Below the pieces are notes generated by a model. It had not been told where the DNA came from. It did no database searches and saw nothing but the letters and a program-made list of their open reading frames with translations. Positions 1-7,731 of a DNA stretch of 64,000 nucleotides are shown in pieces. Location of the stretch: the IMG/VR virus record IMGVR_UViG_3300029945_000001, positions 144,375 to 208,374 of that record, one strand, 5' to 3'. The stretch's first letter is position 1. Each line of letters starts with the position of its first letter. Source of the DNA: a virus. Made by a program: the position numbers and the translations under genes.

Positions 1-647
1 ATCCATTCGCTAAAGTTGTTTCTACGGCTTCTGGTGTTATGGGTGGATTATCTGGCGTGATTATTAGTTATGGTGTTAAAGCTTTAGGATTTAGTCCACA
101 GTTTGCTGCTATTTCGTCTGCTATATCTGTGGCTTCTATGGTTGTTAATGGTGTTAATATTGCTAGACAAGTTTCTAATTATGTTGGTATGGCACAAGAT
201 GCTGCTGCTACAGTAGATACCGATCCTGAAGCTGCTGAAGCTAAGATAGCTAAAATCGAAAATAATATGAATGGTGTAGATGAGGCAAATAAGGGCAAGA
301 AAGAGTTAAAGAACGGATCTGAAGTTAGTTCTTCTGTTCGTTCGGCTCAGGATGCTACCAAAGCTGCTAAATCTACAACAGACAAAATCAAGGATGTTGC
401 TTCTAATGTCGAATCGCAGTTAAAGAAAGTTGATGATGGCGATGGTAAAGATAAAGATAAGAAGAGAAGTTTATTTAAACGTATTTTAAATATCTTAGAG
501 AATGCATTTAAAAAGGTTAAAGGTGTTTTTGCTAGTGCTGGTAGATTTGTGTTAAAGATGTATAATTGGGTTAAGTCTAAAGTGACGAAGAGTAATCTTT
601 CTCCTGAAGATCAGACTGTTGAAGCTAAAATAGACAGTATTAAATAA
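1..647 (+). CDS. Unknown protein, 5' end outside the window
   Basis: The frame is open from base 3 with no stop before the first ATG at 39, so the gene most likely starts to the left of the window and this is its C-terminal part. The visible protein begins with a hydrophobic Gly/Ala/Ser/Val-rich stretch of about 60 residues. It continues through an Ala/Glu/Lys-rich, probably helical middle into a Lys/Asp-rich linker. It ends in an amphipathic basic region with Phe, Lys and Val. Codons strongly favour GCT, GTT and TCT. I do not recognise the family. A membrane-associated or internal virion protein is possible but not shown. A perfect inverted repeat follows 41 bases after the stop. Confidence 0.6.
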   Translation, partial: PFAKVVSTASGVMGGLSGVIISYGVKALGFSPQFAAISSAISVASMVVNGVNIARQVSNYVGMAQDAAATVDTDPEAAEAKIAKIENNMNGVDEANKGKKELKNGSEVSSSVRSAQDATKAAKSTTDKIKDVASNVESQLKKVDDGDGKDKDKKRSLFKRILNILENAFKKVKGVFASAGRFVLKMYNWVKSKVTKSNLSPEDQTVEAKIDSIK

Positions 648-688
648 GTTATAGATAATAGGTTATTATTCTCCGAAGCTAGCTGTGT

Positions 689-718
689 GCAGAGAGGAGC
701 CATATGGCTCCTCTCTGC
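689..718. terminator. Perfect 30-base palindrome between convergent genes
   Basis: Two 15-base arms are exactly complementary with no unpaired loop (centre CAT/ATG). It lies between the convergent ends of the first gene and the SbcC-like gene and could terminate transcription from both sides. There is no long T run. Confidence 0.7.
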
Positions 719-734
719 ATATCGCTTATATATT

Positions 735-3293
735 TTACAATCTATCAATTTTAACATGTTCATTATAAACTTCAGGTACTAAAATATTAGTATCATTTAA
801 AACAATAACATTAGAATTCGAAATACCATCACTAACAATAGCATGATGATTGATCATAAACAATTGACCAACAATGTGTTCATCTATGATAGTGTTTAAT
901 AATGTTAATAACTTTTGTTTATGATAAACATCTAAAGGCCTATCTATCTCATCGAGATATAAAGGAAATGTACTAAGCTCTAACTTAACAGCTAATCCTA
1001 ATATAAAACAAAGATCTAATATAGCTTTTTGTCCATCAGAACAATTACCAATCTCATTAGGTTCATCTTGATCACCAATATTAATATACAAAACATAATC
1101 TAACGGATCATTCATATCAATTACTTTAAACTCTAAGGGATATGCTGAAATATACTGAATAAAGAAATTAGCATTTTCCAAAACACCATTTATAAAATCA
1201 ACAGTATACTCGTGCGGTATACCCATATTAGGAGAAAGTATCTTTTCAAATTCAATATATAAAGCTTTTCTTTCTTCAATCTTACTGATTGAAACTAATA
1301 TCTCTTCTGAGTATCGTGCATTGATATTTTCTTGTTTACTAATAATACTACTAATTTCACCTAATCTTTGAACATTATTATTTTTTCTTTCTATTTCAAA
1401 CTCTAATAATTTTTTGTTTAACAATATTTCAAATTCGAGAGTAGTATTTCTTTCATAAGTTTTTATAAGATCTTTTGAAGTCTCTATAAAGTTCATAATT
1501 TCTTTATATTTCTGTATTAATAATAGTTCTTCTTTCTTATTTGATATTTCAGTATTGAGTTTAAAAAATATGTTTTTGTTCTCTTGTATCTTCATAGATT
1601 TCTCTATTGATAACTTTTCCATAAATTCAATACTAATAGATTTAGATTGTTCTATTTTTAGTTTTAAGTCAAGTGTCTCATTATATTCTTTTTCTATTTT
1701 CTTAAATTCATAATAATGTTTAGAATTTAAGAAATGGTTATATATTTTACTAGTAATGATTAGTGGATTTGTATTTAAAACTTCTTTAATATTGACATCT
1801 TGTATAGTAGTACGTAAGTATCTATATTCGTTCAGATAGTTCATGACAGACTTAATATTTTCAAATACTATTTCCATGTTTCTAATCTTAATGTTAAGAT
1901 GAACTAAGTAGTTTTTAAGTCTATTTAATCTATGATTAAATATATGCATATCTTTTATGTTTTTATCATCTTGAACTTTATATTCATCATAAGACGTCAT
2001 ATACATTTTAAAGAGTTGACAACCAGATAATTTACAGTCTTGTGGTATTCCTATTTCATATCTCTGCATTCTTTCTTTAAGATAATTTTCTTTTTCTAAA
2101 CATTGAATAAGCTTAGAACTATAAGAAGCAGATTTCAAAGACCATTTGTCTAGTTTTTGTTTATATCTAAGAATATCTACATTTGTAAACAACGGACCTT
2201 TGTATTCAATGAAATATTGAAGATGATTTTCTAGTATATCGATATGATCTTGTGTAAATTCTAATAAGTCTTCAGAAATAGGATTTTCTATAGTTTTATA
2301 ATTCTTTAATAAATCAAATCTGCCTTTTAAATAAACAAGTTTATCTTCAGTATCGATAATGAGTGTAGTGTCTTCATGTTCTTTTATATATGTCTGACAT
2401 TGTTCATAATCTTTAACAAGTTCCATTAAATCTTGTTCTAAAGTTTCTTTCTGTGTCGTTAGTTTATTAATATTCATATTTGTATCGGTTTCTAATATAT
2501 TGATATCTACATTAATAAATTGTTTAAATTCAGAAAACCATTTTCTATATGACAGTAGTCTTTTATTAAGAGAGTTCAAGTCTATAGTACCAATATTGAT
2601 ATTATTCTTTTCTTTAATGTACTCATCTATTTTAGATTCTAATCTAGCAATAGTTGTAATTTGATTTGGAATATCATTAACAAGTTGTTTATTCTCTTCT
2701 ATTAAACTATTATAAATCTCTTCAGATAACAATTGTTGTTCTAATGCATTTTTCCTAGAATATAAAGATGATAGATTATTCTGACAAGATCTTATTTGAC
2801 CGGTTACTTTTTTATAATAGTCAAAAATGAATTTTAGATTACATGGATTTATGATCATTAGAAATGTTTTTAAATTACCGGGAGCCATGCCGCTTACTTT
2901 ATAATTTAGATAACATAAATCATGTACATTTTTAGAATAACCAAAATATTGTTCTACTAACTCTTCTTGGATACTCGTATTCCCACTTTCATTTAATTCT
3001 TCATCTGTACTAATTTTATAGAAAGAATGAGGAGATGTCTTTTTCTTATAGTCTGATGTTAAAATGTAATCTTCTCCATGGTCATCGGTAGCATATATTT
3101 TTCTATATCCATCTTCATAATAATTTGTTTTTACAGACGGTCTTAAGTTACATTCTTTTAACAATGATGTTTTACCATGACCATTTGGACTAATAATAAT
3201 TTGAACTAATTCTTCAAATGTAATATCAAGTGTTTCAATTCCAGTAAATCTAAACATAATTAACTTATGTATTATAAGTCTTGTTATTTTCAT
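735..3293 (-). CDS. SbcC/Rad50/T4 gp46-like recombination ATPase
   Basis: This is probably the ATPase and coiled-coil subunit of the phage Mre11-Rad50-type nuclease, which acts in double-strand end processing and recombination-dependent replication. The Walker A motif SPNGHGKT is at residues 35-42. Long coiled-coil segments fill about residues 170-700 and are interrupted near residue 420 by a candidate zinc hook, CKLSGC. The ABC signature CSDGQKAI is near residue 750 and the Walker B motif LYLDEID near 779, followed by a conserved-type His (INHH). At 852 residues it is a normal to long SbcC size. The partner nuclease is encoded separately at 43.05-44.23 kb. The start is the ATG at 3293, preceded by AAAGG. 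The hook spacing CX4C differs from the usual CX2C. Confidence 0.9.
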   Translation of the reverse strand: MKITRLIIHKLIMFRFTGIETLDITFEELVQIIISPNGHGKTSLLKECNLRPSVKTNYYEDGYRKIYATDDHGEDYILTSDYKKKTSPHSFYKISTDEELNESGNTSIQEELVEQYFGYSKNVHDLCYLNYKVSGMAPGNLKTFLMIINPCNLKFIFDYYKKVTGQIRSCQNNLSSLYSRKNALEQQLLSEEIYNSLIEENKQLVNDIPNQITTIARLESKIDEYIKEKNNINIGTIDLNSLNKRLLSYRKWFSEFKQFINVDINILETDTNMNINKLTTQKETLEQDLMELVKDYEQCQTYIKEHEDTTLIIDTEDKLVYLKGRFDLLKNYKTIENPISEDLLEFTQDHIDILENHLQYFIEYKGPLFTNVDILRYKQKLDKWSLKSASYSSKLIQCLEKENYLKERMQRYEIGIPQDCKLSGCQLFKMYMTSYDEYKVQDDKNIKDMHIFNHRLNRLKNYLVHLNIKIRNMEIVFENIKSVMNYLNEYRYLRTTIQDVNIKEVLNTNPLIITSKIYNHFLNSKHYYEFKKIEKEYNETLDLKLKIEQSKSISIEFMEKLSIEKSMKIQENKNIFFKLNTEISNKKEELLLIQKYKEIMNFIETSKDLIKTYERNTTLEFEILLNKKLLEFEIERKNNNVQRLGEISSIISKQENINARYSEEILVSISKIEERKALYIEFEKILSPNMGIPHEYTVDFINGVLENANFFIQYISAYPLEFKVIDMNDPLDYVLYINIGDQDEPNEIGNCSDGQKAILDLCFILGLAVKLELSTFPLYLDEIDRPLDVYHKQKLLTLLNTIIDEHIVGQLFMINHHAIVSDGISNSNVIVLNDTNILVPEVYNEHVKIDRL

Positions 3294-3415
3294 AACAAAC
3301 CTTTCTTTGAAAGGAAGTTATAAAATGAACCTATTTATTAATATGTAACTTTTATTAAAATACTTAATTTCTTTATTTTATAAGAATGTTCCAAAAATGG
3401 GTGATGTTACAAATA

Positions 3416-3423
3416 TATATTAC
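3416..3423 (+). promoter_or_regulatory. TATATTAC early-type promoter element
   Basis: TATATTAC within an AAATATATATTAC context, 56 bases before the ATG of the GC-rich gene at 3480. The same octamer occurs before four other genes in this window. From memory, this octamer is the early-promoter motif of phiKZ; here it is inferred from position and recurrence. An AAGGA/TCCTT inverted repeat follows in the leader (about 3428-3453). Confidence 0.5.
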
Positions 3424-3479
3424 TCATAAGGAGCATTTCAACAGAAGTTCCTTTTTAGATATATCAATCGGAGTTAGAC

Positions 3480-3983
3480 ATGACTAAGACCGCTGAAGTT
3501 ACCACCAAGGAAGTCACCATCAAGGAAGTCACCACCAAACCCCGTTATGTGGAGCTGGCTGAAAAGCTGACTGAGCTCGCCAAGGCTGGTGACAAGAGCA
3601 CTGTCGTTGCCTGGGGTGCCGCCGCTCCCATCGTCGAAGCTGTGACCGGGACCGATGCCGGCATGTTCAAGCAGGTCAATGACACCATCGGCGACCTCTC
3701 GAATGCCGCTATCACCATGGCCGGCACCGGACTTATTCCCAAGATCGAAGAAGCCAAGAAGGACGGTATCGATCCGTCTGAATTGACCTATCGTGCACGC
3801 ATCGCCATTCCGGGCGGATCTGTTGCTGCGATCGTTCGTGCCGAATCGACCTCGCGCAATCCTCGCACTGGCGAAACGAAAGCTGTCTATGGCCGGGCAG
3901 CCGTCGAAGTCAACTTCGATGCCGCCATCGACAAGGACAATGTGGCTTCATTCTCGAATCGTATCGCCACGCTCCTGGGTTAA
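3480..3983 (+). CDS. GC-rich, probably highly expressed early protein, unknown
   Basis: A 167-residue soluble protein. The N-terminus has a short Thr/Lys/Glu/Val repeat (three copies around TKEVT), followed by an alpha/beta-looking region. It is a single-gene unit with a TATATTAC element upstream and a near-perfect palindrome downstream. The codons (GCC, ATC, AAG, GTC, CTC) are GC-rich, unlike the AT-rich genes around it and like the capsid gene. That pattern fits selection for abundant translation in a GC-rich host rather than recent transfer, though transfer is not excluded. No family is recognised. A small DNA- or RNA-binding or host-takeover protein is possible but unsupported. The ATG has an upstream CGGAG. 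Confidence 0.8.
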   Translation: MTKTAEVTTKEVTIKEVTTKPRYVELAEKLTELAKAGDKSTVVAWGAAAPIVEAVTGTDAGMFKQVNDTIGDLSNAAITMAGTGLIPKIEEAKKDGIDPSELTYRARIAIPGGSVAAIVRAESTSRNPRTGETKAVYGRAAVEVNFDAAIDKDNVASFSNRIATLLG

Positions 3984-4004
3984 GCCGACGTCATCGGCTT
4001 TGAA

Positions 4005-4033
4005 CATACGAGGAGCCACTGGCTCCTCGTATG
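4005..4033. terminator. 29-base inverted repeat (14-base arms, 1-base centre)
   Basis: Arms CATACGAGGAGCCA and its exact complement lie around a single C, 22 bases after the 3480 gene and just before the convergent end of the RuvC-like gene. It is probably a shared terminator. A TTTTTAG tract follows on the plus side. Confidence 0.75.
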
Positions 4034-4039
4034 TCATTT

Positions 4040-4645
4040 TTAGTTTTTAGCTCGTACAGATTCTGCTAAGATAAGATCGTCTAAATATATCTTAATAAAT
4101 GTATGGCCAATAGCAATAGCATCAGCTTCGTGTTCAGTTAGTAATTTGATAGGATTTGCTTTAGTATCTCTAATGATAATATCTTTATTATTAAGAACAC
4201 AATACTGAACAGTATCTTTATCAGATCCACCACTATTAGAAATACATTTCTTTACTTCTCTAGGAGCAATAGTTACAATATTCTTTTTAACGTGTTTGTG
4301 AGATAATCTACGAATAAGATGAATGATCAATACAAGGACACTAAATGCATCAATGAATTTATGAGCAAATGCACCTTCACAACAAACGTAGTCTGGCCCA
4401 TACATACTAAACATTTTATTTAAAGCAATTTCTAAACTAGAAAGAACAAAGTATCGTTCTCCGAATTCACTAATAACTAATTTATCTTCATCAGTTTTAG
4501 CTTTTAATAATGATTTTGCAGTTAATGTTCCATAAGCATATACTGTTTCAGTGCCTTTCTTAATATTGTAATCGATGACACTCCATCCAAGATTTCTTAA
4601 TCCAGGATCTATAGAGAAAATTCTATAATTTACTTTTTCTGTCAT
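4040..4645 (-). CDS. RuvC-like Holliday junction resolvase
   Basis: A predicted RNase H-fold endonuclease that cuts branched DNA made during replication and recombination, probably before packaging. The first motif, SIDPGLRNLGW, puts the catalytic Asp at about residue 13. The second, CCEGAF, supplies Glu near residue 90. The C-terminal motif HEADAIAIG supplies Asp near residue 175. The length of about 201 residues is close to bacterial RuvC (about 170). I chose the ATG at 4645, preceded by AGGGTGAT, over an in-frame GTG four codons upstream that lies inside this ribosome-binding site. It is convergent with the GC-rich early gene and divergent from the 4714 operon. Confidence 0.85.
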   Translation of the reverse strand: MTEKVNYRIFSIDPGLRNLGWSVIDYNIKKGTETVYAYGTLTAKSLLKAKTDEDKLVISEFGERYFVLSSLEIALNKMFSMYGPDYVCCEGAFAHKFIDAFSVLVLIIHLIRRLSHKHVKKNIVTIAPREVKKCISNSGGSDKDTVQYCVLNNKDIIIRDTKANPIKLLTEHEADAIAIGHTFIKIYLDDLILAESVRAKN

Positions 4646-4680
4646 CTTAATTATCACCCTAATAAATTTTAACCTAGCCC

Positions 4681-4688
4681 TATAAATA
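4681..4688 (+). promoter_or_regulatory. TATAAATA promoter-like element
   Basis: TATAAATA occurs 25 bases before the ATG of the 4714 gene. The same octamer is found at 13736-13743 before the helicase gene, and a near match (TATAAATT) at 22540 before the RecA-like gene. This resembles the T4 late -10 sequence, but in an AT-rich genome chance is a real alternative. Confidence 0.3.
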
Positions 4689-4713
4689 TGTTTATCAAAA
4701 GAAAGGACAAACT

Positions 4714-5271
4714 ATGGCTTTTTCAAAATGGTTAGTTTTTAAACATCGTACAAAAGAAATTACGGGAGATATTGATTTATCGAATTATATAATTGGTAAA
4801 CTCGATATCGATGAAAAAGAAGTTGAAACTATTAGTAGTTATATGAATGAACTTATTAAATATGGCGGTATTCCTTATGGTATTAATATGGAGTTTTTAA
4901 TTAAAACTATTAGAAATACTTTTAAATCTACACACATTCCGGCATATATTGTATCTTTATTTAGTGTTATGGTTGGTGAATTTGTTTTATTGAGTCTCAT
5001 TCTACTACAGAAAATAGGATACATTATTGGATTTACGAGATTAACATTTATTTCAGATAAAGTAGATAATTCATATAAGAAATTTAAATTTGGTGTATCT
5101 TTGAATTTATACATTTCTAGAACATATTCTCATACAACAAGTATTATTGGTTTAGTAGTTTTTATTATATTTATTCCAGTATTTGTTATTAAAGATATCA
5201 TAGACTTTATTCGTATGTTTATATATGTTGAGAAAATTAAATATACACGTTTTTCCATGGAGGATCTGTAA
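4714..5271 (+). CDS. Unknown membrane protein
   Basis: A 185-residue protein with a soluble N-terminal half (about 80 residues) and two hydrophobic stretches. The first runs from about residue 70 to 105 and could be one long or two short membrane helices. The second lies near residues 145-170. The C-terminus is basic and charged. It overlaps the start of the next gene by one base (TAATG), so the two are almost certainly cotranslated. No family is recognised. The AAAGAAAGGA upstream supports the ATG at 4714. Confidence 0.7.
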   Translation: MAFSKWLVFKHRTKEITGDIDLSNYIIGKLDIDEKEVETISSYMNELIKYGGIPYGINMEFLIKTIRNTFKSTHIPAYIVSLFSVMVGEFVLLSLILLQKIGYIIGFTRLTFISDKVDNSYKKFKFGVSLNLYISRTYSHTTSIIGLVVFIIFIPVFVIKDIIDFIRMFIYVEKIKYTRFSMEDL

Positions 5272-7688
5272 TGGAGTTTTCATCATCTAAAATTATTAAA
5301 ACAGAATATGTACGTATTATTAATGAGATTACTGATGTTTATACAAAACGTCACATCGTTGATTATAAAAAGAGTATTCTTATACAAGACCTTTATCCAA
5401 ATTTAGATAAATATATGAAAGAAACTTATACTATTGATAAATATCTAAACGATCTTGTTAGTAGATTGGAAGGTAATATTTTTGTTGACTATGTCACTAT
5501 TTATCATGAGTCAAAACGTATTCTTATTTCTATAAATCCTGATGCTATTAAATACGGTGCCGCAAAAGCAAAAACCCTACATATGCAATATGTTACTGAT
5601 TTGTATGGTAAAATTTCTAAAGCTATTATTGATGGCGATGGTAAGATATTTACTGTATATGAATATATGAAAAATAAAGTTTTCAAGGATGTTCGTGAAG
5701 CATTAACAGATTGTCCCCCAACTAAGTATATCACATTTAAATGTTTTGATAAAGAGTTTAAATTGAATGTTGTCGAATATAAACTTATTAAAACAATTAC
5801 TGAAGGTACTAGGGTAATATTCCAGTTTGAGAAATATAATGAAAAATCAACTGATGATGTAGCTAATTATGAACATACATTGAAACGCCTTTCGGATTTT
5901 ATTATTTCTGCATATAATAAAAGAAAGACTAAACTGACAATTAAATCAGGATTGATAGTAGAACTATTGTTAGAGAAAGAAAAATTTGGTATTACTAAAG
6001 ATATTATTAACTATATTAATGAAAAATATGGTTATAGTCTTTTTAATATAAACGAAGCTACATGTATTGTTGTATTCACTAATAATAAGTTTAATAACAC
6101 ACAAGACAACGAGGTCTGCATGACAACGATACAAGAATATACCGAAAATATTTGTAATGTGGCTCGTGAAAAAACTGAAGAATATATTCAAAACATTACT
6201 TCAGGTGATATTATTTCTGGTACTACTTTTATTATGGAAAAAGATAATAACATTGATTTAAATAAAGTTATTAAACTCTTAAAAACTCTTACTATTTATG
6301 CTGAAAAGAAATTCTATCTTAATGATATTGCATATCCTATTGCTAGATATAATGTAAATTTTGATAAATCTGAAGAATGTATTGCGGGTACAAGATTTTA
6401 CTTTAATTTTACTAAAGCAAATATTGATGAAATTAATATGAATCAAAGAATTAAATATGAAGAAAATTTGAAGATTAAAGAAGCTATACATACACTTAAA
6501 TCCGAAACAGATCATTTTAAACATATTAAAATTACTAGTAATAAATATGTCTGCGATGAACTTTATAAACATAAACAATATATTGAAGAAGTATATAACT
6601 TTGTGACATTGTGGGGTGTGACTATAGATGGTGAACAACTAAGTATTACTTTTCATCGCTTTTGTTTACTGGCAAAAAAGCCGTATCGTGTTAAAATAAT
6701 TTTACATAATGAGAAAGAAAAATTAAATAAAAAATCTGAATATAAAACTACTGGTCGTGAAGGTACAGAAGGTGTTATTGAACATATCGTTCCAGATAGC
6801 TATGTACATGTTGATGAGAATGACCACTATTCAAAGTTTAGAGACATTTGTAATCAGATTGTTCTTAAAGCTTGTAAAATTGGTGAAGATGTTGTTAATG
6901 ATAGTAAATTTAATATTATACATACAAATGATATCCATGTCCAAACTACTGAACTTAGTTTTCTTAAAATAGATGATATTATTAAATATATTAAGAATAA
7001 ATCTATTTATGTTGAGGAATATTTTACTATAAACGATATTAAATATCCTATTCGTAAGTATGGTTTGAAGTATAGAAGTTATAGTAATGATTGTTTTATA
7101 TTTAGTATTAGGGTAAAACCACCAGAACTTATTGAGTGGTCAGAACATCATACATACTCTAACAATATTGATTTGAAAACAATACTTGGAACCTTGGTAC
7201 TGAGAAAAGATATACCGAGCAAATGTAATACTAATGAAATCGTAATTAGTAATCCTTATATTGTTAAAGAACTAGTTAAACATCATAAGTATATTGAGAA
7301 GATTACTAATTGGAAGCTGATGAGCTATATAGAGGATTGTGTTACATTTAAATACTTTGATGATTATGATAAAGTTGAGAAAAACACCAGTCCTACCATT
7401 AAAGTAGATTATACAGATAATCTTATTAATTATAAAACTTATATTAAAGAATTCCGTAAAGATATGGATGCTGTTGCTTTTATTAATATACTTCTTCGTT
7501 CCAGTATATTTGTTTTAAATAATAAACATATTGGTCAAGATTTTCATCAGTCTTCATACATTATTGATATTATTGGAGATGATGTATATGATAAATTAAC
7601 TCCAGAAGTTAATGAAATCTTTAATAACAATGATTATTATACTGGTGATATGGATGAAAATGGTATTCGTATTAAATTGAAGAAATAG
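5271..7688 (+). CDS. Large repeat protein containing an RNAP-beta-like segment
   Basis: An 805-residue, Lys/Ile/Asn-rich protein of unknown function. It shows at least three diverged copies of one unit, recognisable by patterns such as FYLNDIAYPIARY (about residue 350) and FTINDIKYPIRKY (about 590), with a less clear copy near 165. Around residues 491-517 it carries a segment (KTTGREGTEGVIEHIVP) nearly the same as the conserved GR-G-KGVI region of the phage's own RNAP beta fragment. Outside that segment there is no RNAP similarity, so I do not call it a polymerase subunit. It forms an operon with the membrane protein upstream and ends at a 36-base palindrome. The segment looks like an insertion by recombination (inference). 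Confidence 0.75.
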   Translation: MEFSSSKIIKTEYVRIINEITDVYTKRHIVDYKKSILIQDLYPNLDKYMKETYTIDKYLNDLVSRLEGNIFVDYVTIYHESKRILISINPDAIKYGAAKAKTLHMQYVTDLYGKISKAIIDGDGKIFTVYEYMKNKVFKDVREALTDCPPTKYITFKCFDKEFKLNVVEYKLIKTITEGTRVIFQFEKYNEKSTDDVANYEHTLKRLSDFIISAYNKRKTKLTIKSGLIVELLLEKEKFGITKDIINYINEKYGYSLFNINEATCIVVFTNNKFNNTQDNEVCMTTIQEYTENICNVAREKTEEYIQNITSGDIISGTTFIMEKDNNIDLNKVIKLLKTLTIYAEKKFYLNDIAYPIARYNVNFDKSEECIAGTRFYFNFTKANIDEINMNQRIKYEENLKIKEAIHTLKSETDHFKHIKITSNKYVCDELYKHKQYIEEVYNFVTLWGVTIDGEQLSITFHRFCLLAKKPYRVKIILHNEKEKLNKKSEYKTTGREGTEGVIEHIVPDSYVHVDENDHYSKFRDICNQIVLKACKIGEDVVNDSKFNIIHTNDIHVQTTELSFLKIDDIIKYIKNKSIYVEEYFTINDIKYPIRKYGLKYRSYSNDCFIFSIRVKPPELIEWSEHHTYSNNIDLKTILGTLVLRKDIPSKCNTNEIVISNPYIVKELVKHHKYIEKITNWKLMSYIEDCVTFKYFDDYDKVEKNTSPTIKVDYTDNLINYKTYIKEFRKDMDAVAFINILLRSSIFVLNNKHIGQDFHQSSYIIDIIGDDVYDKLTPEVNEIFNNNDYYTGDMDENGIRIKLKK
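6741..6820 (+). repeat. Diverged copy of an RNAP beta gene segment (copy 1)
   Basis: About 80 bases align without gaps to 55127-55206 inside the RNAP beta gene. The first 24 bases are identical and by eye about 65 of 80 match overall. The reading frame is the same in both genes. Confidence 0.8.
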
Positions 7689-7694
7689 ACAATT

Positions 7695-7730
7695 ATAAGG
7701 GGGTACGGGCAATTGCCCGTACCCCCTTAT
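7695..7730. terminator. Perfect 36-base palindrome between convergent genes
   Basis: Two 18-base exactly complementary arms (ATAAGGGGGTACGGGCAA and complement), with no loop. It separates the ends of the 805-residue gene and the DNA polymerase gene and is probably a bidirectional terminator. Confidence 0.8.
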
Positions 7731-7731
7731 T

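Noticed and set aside
3545-3757. 70-residue ORF antisense to the GC-rich early gene
   Set aside because: It is a codon-bias shadow without a ribosome-binding site, wholly within a well-supported gene.
5271-7688. The 805-residue protein as a divergent RNAP beta subunit because of KTTGREG-GVI
   Set aside because: Only about 27 residues match, the match is nearly identical at DNA level, and the remainder shows repeats unrelated to RNAP; a recent insertion explains it better.
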